A stretch of 64,000 nt of DNA from Paratinospora sagittata (GCA_035771175.1 CM069603.1:15972286-16036285), one strand, 5' to 3'; shown: positions 45,472 to 58,400, counted from the first letter of the stretch. Program-made: numbers and translations. The notes: generated by a model not told the origin, from the letters alone.

Positions 45472-45745
45472 TGTTAAATACTAATAAAAGACACAAAGAT
45501 GTAACGTGAATAGGCTCCAAAGCCTATGTCCACGAGAGTAGAGAGAAAATATTTTTTTATTCTTAATAATGTCTTAATGTAAAAACACCATATATATAGA
45601 CATACAAGGCTATGCACACATATACCTATAATTACAATTTTAGTAACTGCTAAATAAAACGACTACTAAAATTATCATTTTTCCTTAAAAAAAAATAAAT
45701 CCTTAAAAAAAATAAATCTCACAAATTTTGCTATTCTCCACAACA
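45472..45745 (-). repeat. 5' LTR of the copia element
   Basis: Pair of 41231-41503. The stretch between the primer site and the first ATG (44975-45460) is an A-rich leader with no gag. The frame at 45087-45422 has no similarity to Gag that I can see. Confidence 0.92.
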
Positions 45746-45750
45746 AAATC

Positions 45751-46614
45751 TAATACATAACCCAAAAAAAAAAACCTTTTTCTTCTTTTATTTATACAGA
45801 AATATATCGGCCTATACGCATATGCATATGATGTAATTAATTACACAAGCATTTGACATACTTGCTTCAAAGAAGAAAAAATAAGTATATAAAGAAGATC
45901 CCATCCAATGTATATGCCATATTATTTAATCACGAAGATCTCCAACACCCCCACCAAAATAACAAAAAAACAAACTTTTACCACCCAAAATTTATACTTA
46001 AAATTATACTCATGCTGATGTTGTGTATTAATGAACGGAAGGTTTTTTTTTTTCTTTTTTTTTTCTCTCTTATAATGTAGTGATATGGTGTATTACACCA
46101 TCAGCTTAAGTATAAATTTAAGTACATAAGTATCTTGGGTTATTTTACCACTCTTACAAAATAAAGTCCCCAACATTTGTAATAACTTCTACGGCTCTCT
46201 AGTTTTAATGACATTATCAATGTGTTAACATTATCACATTTCTGACCCAAAAAAACAGGAAAAAAAAAAATTATAACCCATGTACTAAGTTGTGTATGGG
46301 CTTAATCAAAAAAAAAAAAAAAAAGTTGTTTATGGCCCATGGGGAGCAAAATAGAAATATAATTTCTTATAACATTATAAGCAAAGGCTTACAACATTTC
46401 ATCCAGACGTACTTTTTCCACCATGGTTGAAAAATCTAACCTTCTCTAAGCATTTATTTCTATAATACCACCAACCCATCAGTAAAATGAAATCACTGTT
46501 GGGGTTGGCGTCTGTAAGCCTTACTCCTCATAATAATTTATTTAATAAAAAAAAAATTAAGGAACTAAGAAATTAAAGCCTGAAACATTACAGGGATGAG
46601 GCTGCAAATACTTG
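45751..46614. other. Spacer and probable 3' flank of PDX3
   Basis: AT-rich with poly(A) and poly(T) runs (46037-46064, 46306-46324). The part next to 46614 should contain the PDX3 3' untranslated region on the minus strand; no clear polyadenylation signal could be chosen among many AT-rich candidates. Confidence 0.5.
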
Positions 46615-48007
46615 TCATGGACACAATCTAGTAATCTTCCATACTTTTGTTCCATTAACCTCTTCAACAAGAGTATACTGCAACCTGACAGAGCAAAAAA
46701 GAATAAATTGTGAGTAAGATCTGTGTCTGTTGAGTATAAACTTACTTCAATCAGCAGCAAGCATTTACACAAATGAGATTGGCTCACCGGTCATGAAGGC
46801 GAGACTGCTGTCCTTGCCAAAACTCAATGACCTCTGGTTTAAGCCTGTGTCCTCCCCAGTGTTTTGGTTTAGGAATCATGCTTCTGCACATTCATTGATA
46901 ACAAATGCTGTTCAATTTCTCCCATTTCCTAAAAAATTCTTCACTAAATTCTAGGAAATTAACAAGTTTCACAAATTTCACGATGTGCTCCCATGTTGAA
47001 GGGTTGAGAAGAAATGATGTGGGCAGAAGTGAAAGAGGATAAAAAAGACTTTAAACCACATTTCTAAACAAAAAAATAAAGTTTGAGTTTGAGTTGAATG
47101 GGGAAAAGAATTTATCATATCTACTTCAGAGTTCAGACAAAGATGGCGATGAAGTCTGAAGGATATCAATTATTATTAACAAAACAAAATAAAATAGAAA
47201 AACTAATAAGGCTCAAAGCACTTATTTTCCCTGTGTCAAGTGCATTCAGAATTAATATTTCTGATTTATGTATTGAATTTTTAATGAATGGATAGTAAAT
47301 AATCCAACATTGTTGGAGAAAGCATTGTACAAAGTAGCAGGAGAGAAGATATTCTATGAAGATTCCATTACATTAATAATTAGAAATACTAAAACCCAAT
47401 GGGTTAAACATATGTAAAATCTGATTTTGAGTTGAATGAATTCTAGTATGTAAATACATACTTTAGTAGTAATCAGCCTAAACTATAACTAAATATGATT
47501 CTCCCTTAAAGCATGGGAAATAATGGCATTTCTCTAGCAGTCTCATTGAAACCAAAACCTCCTTAATAAGATATGATTTCAGGAGTGAACACCATCAAGA
47601 AGTTATAATCCCATACAACATAAGCAAGATATGTATTCTTTGATTTTGGCCAAAATACCAACAAAAACATAAGAAACTTAATAAGAAATTGTTTTTGGAG
47701 ATAAATAAGAAAATTATCATACTGACCCATCAGAAAACTTTGCTTCCAACTCTTTGTATTCCTGATCAAGTACATCTCTTCCAGGTATAATGGTACTCTG
47801 GAGAAAAAAATATATAACAATAAAAATGACCATCATTAATTGAGCAAACATTAGTATTCTAAAAATTCATTGATTCTAGTGCAATAAAAACTAAACAAAG
47901 ACCTGCTTGCTAACTATTGCTCCAATCTGACTTCCACGTGGACGGCTATGGAAGTAATTCTCTGATTCTTCTTCAGAAACTTTTGCCACAGGTCCTTCAA
48001 CTCTTAC
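46615..48007 (-). CDS. PDX3: Pyridoxamine/pyridoxine 5'-phosphate oxidase, last four exons
   Basis: Four minus-strand exons join in frame at GT-AG borders: 48007-47903 (105 nt), 47797-47727 (71), 46883-46788 (96) and 46684-46615 (70, ending in TGA). Together they give 113 residues of the C-terminal part of PNPO/PDX3, the FMN enzyme that oxidises pyridoxine and pyridoxamine 5'-phosphate to pyridoxal 5'-phosphate. Diagnostic motifs: [62 protein letters not shown] and a terminal KITRLCP where RLAP is usual. Split codons match at every junction (SDG|S, HD-R|LQY). The frame has no stop or shift, so this is either a live gene end or a recently broken copy. In plants the protein normally also has an N-terminal NAD(P)HX-epimerase domain. 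Neither that nor the first half of the oxidase was found in 48008-64000, so upstream exons may lie past TE-expanded introns or be lost. The acceptor before 48007 has a weak pyrimidine tract. Confidence 0.88.
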
Positions 48008-48977
48008 CTTCAAAACCACAGGATATTTTTCTTATAAGGAATGGTGGCATAAAATTATCAAAACTGTCCCCGTGTTAAACTGCATTGAACTTGCCATTTT
48101 TCAGTGACTAGTCCAAAAGGGTTTTCATGTGCACATTTCATTTATATGGTATAATTTAGACACCCTTCAACAAAAATATATGTTTTGTTGCAGAAACCAA
48201 CACAACCAAACATCTTCAACTCTAATATCTATGATATTCAGACCCCCGCAACCATTTTTGAATAGGCAACTTTGTAGTCGCCAAACTTTTCCTTTAGCAT
48301 ATCCATTGGATTAATCATCCTGGTTCCTACTTAATATAGCTTCTAGAGCTCATGCTAATTTGTCCTTCATTTTGCTTATGCTCATGCTCTATTTTGTGCG
48401 AATTAGGATGTGAACAGTCCTCCATGATAAAAAAAAAATAGCTTCTAAACAAAATAAAAATGAAAAGAAAGCAGACAAAAATACAGACACAAAGCATAAG
48501 CATATTTACATCTTTATGTGTTAGTTATCATGGCTGGAAAAGATGGTTTTGGCGACCATAAAAGAGGACCACTACAGCAAGTTAAAGTCGTTGCAGAATA
48601 ACATGGAGTCCATCATGATGCTATTAATAGACCTTATTAGAACATTTGACGCATTCATTTAACATTCTCTTAGTCTGCAAATTTTTTTCGATAGTGATAC
48701 TCAATGAACATGACTTAATCTCTCTCATCCAGTTCCTGATTTCTATTTATTGCCATCTTGGCAAAAAAGCATTTCATCTATTAATCTTCTAGCTAGTGCA
48801 TCCTTGGAGTCCTAAGCTCCCATCATCCACCAACTTCTACAACAAACCACTTTGTCAATCTTTAATTTCCTTGCTTGTCACCAATAATCAGTTGTCCACT
48901 TGTCCTCACTTTCAATGCATTTTACAAAATTTGTACATCTAGTCTTTCAAACTCTCTCTATCTCATTCTTGAAAGTT
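48008..48977. other. Intron-like or intergenic sequence upstream of the PDX3 exons
   Basis: AT-rich, no coding similarity seen in either direction; no further PNPO exon recognised. Confidence 0.5.
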
Positions 48978-49027
48978 GCTACTTGCAAATTTTCTTTTTT
49001 TGATAAGAAAGAAAATTTGCAAGTAGC
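48978..49027. repeat. Snap-back hairpin, 20-bp perfect arms
   Basis: Arms 48978-48997 and 49008-49027 are exact inverted copies (GCTACTTGCAAATTTTCTTT). With one G:U pair the stem extends to 23 pairs around a TGAT loop. No flanking duplication suggests a transposon end. Confidence 0.85.
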
Positions 49028-49850
49028 CGATATGGTCTTTCTAATTGGTTGCAAAATGGTTGTGGAGATTACTAATAGTTCTGTTTAGTCTCTTGAGCCC
49101 TCCAGTCTCTTCTTGTGTAATTCTTTCTTCAATATATCCGGTTCTTGTGTAATTCTTTCTTTGGTATCTCCGATCTCTTCTCGTGTAATTCTTTCTTCAG
49201 TATCTTAAGTGATTGAACCACATTCTTTGACTTTCCTGACCATTTGGAATGCTCATATCCGATCCAAGGTAAAGATGTTAGGTTGGTTGGTGGTTCATAA
49301 TAAGGTCATCACTTGCGATGTTTTGCAAGCCCTTTGTTCTCCTCCACATTGTTGTGTTTTATGCATGCAAAATGGCTAGTGTTCAGAGCATCTTTTTTTT
49401 TCAATTTACATTCGCCAAGATGAAGTGGACTAAATGGAATTGGTTGCTGGGTGGAAAGTTACTTGCTTCATCAAATTGTGATGAGTGCTTTTTCCTTAAT
49501 CACATGGGTAGATGGTCAACTACCGTCTTTTGAAACCGGAAGTGTGGCTTTTTATTTTTTATTTTTTATTTATTTATTTATTTTGCAATGGTTTGGTCTA
49601 TTTAGTGCAAACAAAGCTTAAAATTTTTGAGAATAGATCGGCCGAGGTGTACTCAATTTGGTCTTGATGGTGGTTTTCTTATTTCAGATTGGATTAGGAA
49701 ATGTCTTATGCAATTGTTTTGAGTTTTGTTGCTTGGTGGGACCATGGGAGTACTATTAGTACTCCTACGTCTTCCAAGCTCTAACTCTGAGTTGATTAAT
49801 ATATCATATATTTGTTTCTTCCCAAAAAAAAAAAAAAAGAGATATTAAAA
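49028..49850 (+). other. Probable retroposon 3' end with poly(A)
   Basis: Includes three near-repeats of TCTTGTGTAATTCTTTCTTC around 49110-49200 and ends GATTAATATATC...TTTCTTCCC followed by 15 A (49828-49842). This arrangement resembles the 3' ends of plant L1 elements, but no protein similarity was read. Confidence 0.35.
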
Positions 49851-52165
49851 AGAATTACAATGGTTGGTCTCCCAACCATGTGCTCCACAAAAATCTAAGA
49901 ATTGCATACATTCACATGCCAACCATACTTCCAAGCATATCAACCACCAAGTTCAACCGGAATGGAAAGGCATCTTAAGCCTTAAAATTTGCCGCTTGGT
50001 TTACTCTTAACAAATAGTCCAAAGAGACAAAGCTCACACAACCTCCAATCCACTTCCTCCATCTATCCCCAAATCCTCTATTGAACACGACATGATTGAG
50101 GAACGACCACTCAATAAGATCATAACCTTTTGTCAAAGTCAACCTTTAAAGTGTATCCTTTCCTCCTCTTGCTTCTATAATAATCCTCCACTGCTTCAAT
50201 ACCAAAACCATGTCCAAGATTAGCCTCCAATGAACGAATGTCCCTTAGAATTGAGATATGGCGGCAGTGTTTTCAAGGCGTCGCCTAGGCGCAATGCTAG
50301 GCAAGCAGTGGGGGTTTGTACAAATATTTAAAAAGTTTAGAGGGGTCTCTAATTTAAAAAAAGTTTAAAAGCATAACACCCCCACACACGCCCCCCCCCC
50401 CCCCCCCCCTCCTCTTTCTACGGTAAACCCTCGAACCTCTCTCTCCCTAAGCCCATTCTTTCCATTTGCTCTGACCAACAAACGTCATTGAAATCTCCGG
50501 CGATCGTCAGCGACCCTCAGGCAATAGATATTTTCTGTCCAACAATTTGTGGACATGATTTTAATTAATATGAAGTGCATTTAATCATTTTATGAAAATT
50601 TAACATTCATTATAAAATATAGTTAGATATATATAATTTTGTATATGAACTGTCCAAGGACCTGTAAATAATTAATTAATTATCTAGGGACCTATAAATA
50701 AATAATTTTTTATTGCCTAGGCCACATCTAGGCTACACCTCGCCTAGGCATTGCCTTGGCTCCTTGAAAACACTGTATGGTGGAAGTCATACTTTTCCTC
50801 AATGTTGAAAACAACTTTGATATTATCTTAGAGACTAGTGATGAGACTCATCGATTTGAAATCCGCAACTCTCCTTAATCTAGAGCCTTCAGAGATGAGG
50901 CAAATCTACATCACATTGGTAATGGCACAGATCGCCTCATTCCCATACGATTCCAAAATACTTTCATAATATCGTCTATTCGTCTTTAAGAATCTCCCAA
51001 CCACACTTAAAAAAAACAAAAACTCATCTAGCCCCCAACATCTTGGACCGATGCATACAAAGACTACCTTCTTCACTTCCTCCTCTTCAAATGGGTATTC
51101 CAACCAATCCCTTCAACCATCTCTTAAGCAATTTCTTTTGATTCCTCAACTAGGGAACCATTATCTTTCATAAGTTGTGAGATTATGTTCTAGCATTCAT
51201 AAGGGCAAGGAAAAATCTATTGTTGGTGCATTCACCACCACATTTTAAGCCATTTGCCCCTCCTTCATGAGTAATTAATCAATTTCTATTAGCCTTCTTG
51301 TGAGCCAAAAATCTTATTTGGCCCCCAGACCTCTTCTTCACAATCAAGGCTTGATTTTATGGATGAAATTCCATTTCATATTCCCTAGTTCTCCAAAGAC
51401 AATTTTGTTTCAATGCTTCAATTTGTCTTTTTTGTATTTGAGCCTCATCATGAGTTTTTTAACCTACTATGCCCCTAATGTGGTTGTATCATTCCACCAC
51501 GCTTGAATATTTTCTTCGAATCCAGTTCTTCATATACACATTTTTAAATCTAAAAGGTGATGGACCATACTTAATAAGGCTGGAGCATGATCTAAGGTAG
51601 ATCGATGGCCAACCAATGGTCTAGCATGAGGAAAATTCTATTCTTCACTTAGAGAGTACAAAATTCTTTCAAACCAACAACAAACTAGATGTTCTCTAAA
51701 ATTAAGACCATATGAACTTAGCATTCAACTAAGGGGGGCCCCTTCAAGGCCAAGTTCCTTAATCAAACTATTGATTTCCATTTGCTTCACCTCTTTAAGA
51801 ACAAGTTGAACTGGCTTCTCCTAATAAGTACCACTTTGTATCTTTTCATACCCATGAGCTATTCATCACACATCTATTGATTTCCATTTGCTTCACCTCT
51901 TTAATAACAAGTTGATCTGGCTTCCCTTGATAAGTAGCTCTTTGATCGAGTTGCATTTGGTCCTTAGAGAAATGTCATGAACGTTCCAGGAAAAAATCTT
52001 CATCCAATCTTCTTCAAGCCCCACCTCTTCAATTTGGATCTATAGTTAACCTCGAATCAAACATTGTTTCATTCTCTCTCTTTGCCTTTCTTTCTACAAC
52101 TTTTATTCAATTCATTCTCCTTTTCCAAAAGTAGCGACCGAGACCTAGAGAGTTTTGTGAAATTC

Positions 52166-52196
<31 letters not shown>

Positions 52197-52200
52197 TCTT
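49851..52200 (-). pseudogene. Degenerate L1-type LINE (endonuclease/RT), minus strand
   Basis: Minus-strand translation recovers fragments of LINE ORF2 in order. An SPFRFKN-type segment after the endonuclease lies near 51540, then the RT approach YPFEEEEVKKVVF (51103 onward) with a worn APGPDGF region (WGLDEFLFF). Near 50110 to 49990 is IEWSFLNHVVFNRGFGDRWRKWIGGCVS. Stops and shifts occur throughout. A hAT-type MITE is inserted at 50265-50775. The poly(T) expected at the left end is not clear. Confidence 0.6.
50265..50775. mobile_element. hAT-type MITE
   Basis: Length 511 bp. Terminal inverted repeats begin CAGTGTTTTCAAGG on both strands, with GCCTAGGC-rich subterminal sequence. The 8-bp flanks TATGGCGG (50257-50264) and TATGGTGG (50776-50783) differ at one base, the duplication size typical of hAT transposons. 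The interior is non-coding and includes a run of about 20 C (~50390-50409). It sits inside the minus-strand LINE remnant. Confidence 0.82.
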
Positions 52201-53182
52201 CCACCAATTTTCTTCCTCTTAGGTGGCAGCCCAACTGTCCTTAAGCTAATGCGTCTCGCCTTCTTTGTCAGTATCATGGTCTTGGTAGTGTCAAACTGTC
52301 AGCAGGCTCCCTATCTTCATTGGGATGCACATAAGCTTTTTCTCATCCTATAATCTTGAACAGTTCTCTAAGAACAAACTAATATGATCATGGAACACCT
52401 GCACTATTCGCATTGATGATTAGTGTCACAAAGATACTAAAGGAAAGCAAAGTTGCTAATTTCATTTTACCTAACCACCACGAAATAAATTTAGTACACC
52501 AAATTTAGCCGCAATGTTTTCCAAACATGCTTTTTTGATAAATCTCTTTCAACAATTTTGCATTTTTCAAACTTTAGGTTTTCTGCATTTTTCCCATATG
52601 CGAACAAATTTTTTTTTTTTTTTTTTTGCTTTAATGAACTATCACTCACGTAGTTTCTCAGTGGTAATAACTTCTCATTTAATTCCGACAACTTCTTGCT
52701 ACATTCTGTGAATGAAACTTGCCATTATTTCTCTTTCTGATTTCCTACAACTGATCCTAAAGCACCTATCATTTTGAAACATCATTTTGCACCAAATACT
52801 CAAAACAGAAACTTTCTTTAAACCCATAAATAAGTAAAAAAAAAATGATTTATTTATTTATTTTATTTTATTTTATTTTTCACTTGCATCTTTGTCCAAC
52901 CACACTAGTTTAAAGGCACAATGCAAATTCAAGACATTCAGTTTGATGCCTATATTACGTTAATATTCACCAATGACATGTATTATGCCACACTAAAACT
53001 CAGTAAGTACTGACAAGAACACAGAGGGAAAACACTCTTACGTTGTCGAGCATCTAGGCTCACTTTGAAATGGAAGTACCAACTTCATTGATCAGTATGT
53101 CAAGTCATCTCACAAGCTTGAAATACAAAATAAGCCACCAATTATTATCTTGCTACCAAAATCAATGTGTAGGTACAAAGCC
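52201..53182. other. Spacer, no gene recognised
   Basis: AT-rich with poly(T)/poly(A) tracts near 52609-52628 and 52845-52880. A minus-strand 66-codon frame (52691-52491) is Lys-rich and unrecognised. A possible splice-donor context (CGACAAC then GTAAGAG, minus strand near 53040) has no identifiable exon. Confidence 0.4.
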
Positions 53183-54659
53183 TGTAACATCCCCACATTT
53201 CGACCCTAGATAAACCTATGGTGTGTCCCAAATTTCTTGAAATCTTGGCCCTTGGATAATGAAAAAGCTTGAATTGAGGTGTTGGAGGCCACAAGAAAGT
53301 GACTTCAGGGGGCAAATCCCATGTGTTGGGGTGTTAGAATCGTGAACTTAGCAGAAAATTACCAAGATTCCGACATAGAATGAAAGAGGGCTAAGCAGGG
53401 CTCAATTAGCTGACTAATTGAATGAAGAAGATGACTTGAACGTTAGGTCCAGGCGAATGGAAGAGGCCAGAGAATTTCCTACAGAATTTTGGAACACAGT
53501 CGAGTGAGCGACTGAGCCAATCAATTGGATGGGGTCCCAATCGATAGGATCTGCATGTTTTAAAAATATAACTGAACGATTATTGGTTTAAAACACAGTT
53601 CCACTTAGCCCAAATGTACGAAACATCCTAGTAGAAGAATTTGGGCAAGGCATTCAAGAGGGTCCAAAGACTACTCCAAAGGCTAGATTGGGATTACCTA
53701 GCTTTAATCCAACCCCTTGAAAGTAAAGATCTTAAATCCTAAACACTCCTTTTCTCTCCAAATGTTGTAGAATGAAAACATGAGCTAGGGTTTAGGTCAC
53801 TAAAGGTTTCAAGAGGATTCGTTTGTTCATTTGAGACCTAGAACAAGACCATTTATGGTTTTGAGGCTAAGGAGCACAAAGATTTCTGTTTAACCTAGTC
53901 GTAGATGCCCTAACCTAGGTCTTTGCACAAAAACCTTTGAAATGGGTAATAATGGGATTGATACTTCATTCCTTTGACTAAAATGCAAACAAATGATGGA
54001 CAATGACACTAAAATACTATGTTTCATCGATAATAGGAATTAAGGTGACCTTGGAGTAGATCCAAAGACCTCCAAGAAAGGGTTTGAGTGACTTGCATAC
54101 ATAGAGGTGAATCCACCTTCACATCACTTGTGTCATCATATGATATAAATGGCCCTTTTGGAATCATGATATGCTGTGATGCACTTGTTATATAAAGTGT
54201 ATGCATGTTTTAAATGAACATATGTTTCAAATGTTTTCGTTCTATGCATTAGCATGTAGACCTAAGATGGGATGATGTTTCAATGAATTATGTTGCTAGA
54301 ATTGATAACCATAGTATTATGTGTAGGCAGCCTATTAAGTCATGGTTATGGCTCAGCTCTGGTTGCTTGAGCCATGTAGGGCTATGAGAGCTTCCAGGCA
54401 AGTCGTTGTTCATCTAAGGGAATCATTCTGGATTAGGTCATATCTTTGGACCACTGGAATTCATAACTATAGTATTATGTGTAGGTCCATCGTTGAGTCA
54501 TGGTCATGGCTTAGGTACAGTTGCTTAACCCACACAGGGCTATGGGAGCTTCTACTTGGTACATGAAATGTTATGAACTAAAAGATATTTTTCTTATAAA
54601 CAATGTTATTTTGATATGTGCATTATTTTCCCTTTATGAGGTATTTGTATGGCTCCATG
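53183..54659 (+). repeat. Gypsy-like LTR fragment, left part
   Basis: It starts TGTAACATCCCCACATTTCG, in the style of chromovirus LTRs, and contains a direct duplication (54312-54400 against 54470-54555; shared TAGTATTATGTGTAGG, GTCATGG, CAGGGCTATG). It is split by the Tork element and continues at 60000 to ~60124, where its end is lost. The ORF at 54342-54566 lies in the duplication. Confidence 0.45.
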
Positions 54660-55213
54660 TGTTGGGGTCCACCTCAATGGTGGGCGGCCAACAATTCTAG
54701 AACGGCCAAACAACGTGGGCGGCCAGCGGCCAAATGAAAGGTCATTAGTGTCAGTGCCGAAATTGCTGAATTTGAAGAAAAGTTTATATTAAAATATAAT
54801 TTCTGTATTTACAAAATTGCCCCTCAATACTCCTATAAATAGAGCCTTAATTTCATTCTTGAAATTCATTCGGAGAGATCTAATTCTAGAGATCTAATTT
54901 GAGAGATCCAAAGAGCCTCAAAGAGAGTTTCTTTGAGAAGAAAAAATGTGAGCCAATTTGTGAAGTTTTATCCACAAATTGAAGATACATAGGTATTGTA
55001 TTTTTGTGAGAGATCCACCGAAGGGTGAAGTTTGTAATCTCATTTTATTATAGTGGAAGTTTCTTAAGCGGCCTACGGGACTCGTGGTTTTTACCTCATC
55101 TTTGGAGGGTTTTCCACGCTAAAATCTTTGGTGTTATTTTGTTGTATTTTAGTTTGGGAAATTATCCTGGGATTGTGAAATTTATTTCTTTACAACCATC
55201 GATTTTCCCAACA
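54660..55213 (+). repeat. Tork 5' LTR
   Basis: It carries three GGCGGCC/ACGGCC blocks in its first 75 bp and a TATA box CCTATAAATAGAG near 54831. Confidence 0.95.
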
Positions 55214-55216
55214 AAG

Positions 55217-55228
55217 TGGTATCAGAGA
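55217..55228 (+). other. Tork primer-binding site
   Basis: TGGTATCAGAGA, three bases after the 5' LTR, complementary to initiator-Met tRNA for eleven bases. Confidence 0.9.
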
Positions 55229-55414
55229 CTGGGTCGTTTTCAACGAAGGTACTGTTCACACATAAAGTACTATTCACGTATACGACACTGTTTTGTCTGC
55301 AAGTACTATTTGGAATAGTAAATAGTGGTACTATTCATAGCGTACTATTCACAGAGTACTATTCATCGCCGGAAAAGTGTCAAGCTCTGCGAAACCTATT
55401 GACTGACGACTCAA

Positions 55415-58400
55415 ATGGAGGAGAGTACAGGCAATATGAACACAAGCAATATGATCAGGTTGACTGCATTTAATTATGCAATTTGGAAGCCGAAGATGGA
55501 GGATCTTTTATACATTAAAGATCTGTGGAAGTCGATTATAATGCCGAAAGAGAAAGCCGTGACTACAACTTCGACAGATGACAAGACACCAAAAACAACC
55601 AGCATAGACGCTGACTGGGCCGTGCTGAACCGAAAGTGTGCTGCTCAAATCAGACAATGGATCGACAAGAGCATTTTTCAAAATTTTGCCAATGAACACG
55701 ATGCGTACGTTCTTTGGCAAAAGTTGGAGAAAATGTATGCGAGGACAACCGCACAGAATAAAGCTAATCTGATGCGACGATTAGTCAATTTGAAGTATAA
55801 AGATGGAAGCAGCGTATCGGAACACATGAGTGAGTTCCAAGGCATTGTAGATCAACTCAACTCTATGAAGATGACCGTAGATGACGAGCTACAAGCGTTG
55901 TTGTTGCTGAGTTCTCTACCAAAAAGTTGGGACACTCTAGTTGTGTCAGTTAGTAACTCAGCTCCTGACGGCAAGCTTACCATGGATATGGTAAAAGACA
56001 GAATGTTGAACGAAGAGTCTCGACGAAAAGACGAAGGAAATACTCCTGAAACTGAAGCACTTGTCATGGAAAAACAAGGCAAGCAAGAATGGCACGGAAG
56101 AAGTAAAAGCAGATATCCTCGTAACCAAAGTCAGCAAAGAGGATGCTCGAAGTCCAGATCGAGGCATGACAAGAAGTGTCATCACTGCGGCAAGCCCGGA
56201 CACTTCATTCGAGAATGTCGAAAGTTAAAGGCGGAACGATCCAGAAATCAAGAAGCAGAAACCCGAACAAATGACACCGCAACTCTCACTGAAGAAGTTG
56301 TCATTGTTCGAGATGCTGATTATGTCAACCTTGCATGTCAAGACTCTACATGGGTAGTTGACTCAGGTGCTTCCTACCATGTCACCTCACGACGAGATTT
56401 CTTCTCAGCCTACACTCAATGTGATTTCGGACGAGTGAGGATGGGAAATGATAATGCATCCAAAATTATCGGCATCGGCAATATTTATTTAGAAACTAAC
56501 CTTGGATGCAGGTTACTCTTGAAAAATGTGAGGTATGTTCCTGATATCCGCCTCAATTTGATCTCCACCGGAATGCTTGATGACGATGGCTACAATAATA
56601 ACTTTGGTAAAGGAAAATGGAAGCTCAACAAAGGAAACTTGGTAGTAGCCAAAGGCAAGAAAGATACATCACTCTACCTCACAGAAGCCAAACTGTGTAG
56701 AGGAGAAGTAAATACCATGAGGAAAGAAGTTCCCACCGAGTTATGGCATAAGCGGCTCGGCCACATGAGTGAAAAGAGTCTCAGAATTCTTTCCAAGAAG
56801 GAGCTCTTGCCAGGAATGACAGGTACATCTTTACGTACTTGTGTTGATTGTAATATGGGTAAACAACATAGAGTTGCATTTTGTAGTTCCCCACCATCTA
56901 GAAAGGCAAATATTCTAGATTTAATACACACAGATGTCTGCACAATGAGTTGTAAGTCACTAGGAAGTGCTCATTATTTTGTGACTTTTATTGATGATCA
57001 CTCTAGAAAAGTGTGGGTCTTTGCTTTGAAAACTAAAGATCAAGTGCAGGAAGTTTTCAAGCAATTTCATGTAAAAGTTGAGAGAGAAACTGGCAGACGT
57101 TTGAAGTGTGTACGATCGGACAATGGCGGTGAGTATCGCGGATCATTCTAGGAGTACTGCAGAAGTTTCGGCATCAGGCTGGAAAAATCGGTACCAAAGA
57201 CACCTCAACACAACGGTGTCGCAGAGAGGATGAACAGAACCATTTGTGAAAGAGTCAGATGTATGCTCTCAAATGCAAAACTGCCAAACTCCTATTGGGG
57301 GGAGGCAATGAGGACAGGAGTCGATTTAATCAACCTTTCTCCATCAGTTCCACTGAACTACGACGTACCAGAAAAGGCTTGGACGGGGAAAGACGTTTCT
57401 TACAAACACTTGAAAGTATTCGGCTGCAGAGCATTTGTTCACATCCCTAAAGACAAGAGGTCCAAGCTGGATGGAAAAGCGTAGTAGTGTATCTTTGTGG
57501 GATATTCCCATGAAGAATTTGGCTACAGATTTTGGGATCCTGTCAACAAAAACATTGTCAGAAGCAGAGACGTGGTGTTTCTTGAAGATCAGACGATCGA
57601 GGATTTTCAGAAACCTGAGAAGCCACAATAAGATGAAATTCCAGTTAATTTGGAACCAGTCTCTCCACCAACAAATCCAGATGACACGGGAGCTGCAACA
57701 AATACTGATAATGATGTTCCACCAGCTCGAAGTTCAGAACCAGAACAAGTTCCTGAACAAGTCCAACGAGAAGCACAGCTAAGGAGATCCACCAGAGAGA
57801 GACAACCAAGTCAAAGATATTCTCCTAGCGACTATGTGATGCTCACTGACGGGGGAGAACCAGAGAGCTATATCGAAGCTATCACTGACCAGCATAAGAC
57901 TGAGTGGATGAAAGCCATGCAGGAAGAAATGAAATCTCTGCATGAGAACCACACATTTGACTTGGTGAAATTACCGCAGGGAAAGAAAGCCCTCAAGAAC
58001 AAGTGGGTGTACAGGATCAAAAGCGAAGAAGGTAGCTCGCAACCTCGATATAAAGCAAGATTGGTTGTGAAAGGATTCGGACAAAAGAAAGGCGTTGACT
58101 TCGATGAAATCTTCTCACCTGTGGTAAAAATGTCTTCAATCCGAGTTGTTCTTGGCTTGGCAGCTAGTCTTAATCTGGAGGTTGAACAACTTGATGTAAA
58201 AACCGCATTCTTACACGGTGATCTTGACGAGGAAATCTCTATGGAGCAGCCCGAAGGTTTCCAAGACAAAAGAAAAGAGAAACCGGTATGCAGGCTAAAG
58301 AAAGTCTGTACGGTTTGAAACAAGCACCGAGGCAGTGGTATAAAAAGTTCGACTCGTTCATGAAGAAAACGGAGTGCAACCGAACAACAGCTAATCACTG

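Larger units (their letters stand above)
41231..45745 (-). mobile_element. Copia element with intact ends and decayed, gag-less coding region
   Basis: Length 4515 bp. LTRs at 41231-41503 and 45472-45745 (273 and 274 bp) start TGTTAAATAC and end CCACAACA. The target duplication AAATC is exact (41226-41230, 45746-45750). The primer site (45461-45471, CTCTGATACCA on plus) abuts the 5' LTR, and a polypurine tract GAGGGGGAG (41504-41512, minus strand) abuts the 3' LTR. The LTRs differ at many positions (GTGGTTCGG against GTGAATAGG, GGAAATAAACC against AAAAATAAATC), so the insertion is old. Confidence 0.92.

Noticed and set aside
52491..52691. 66-aa Lys-rich ORF as an upstream PDX3 exon
   Set aside because: No similarity to the oxidase or epimerase domains and no matching splice phase.
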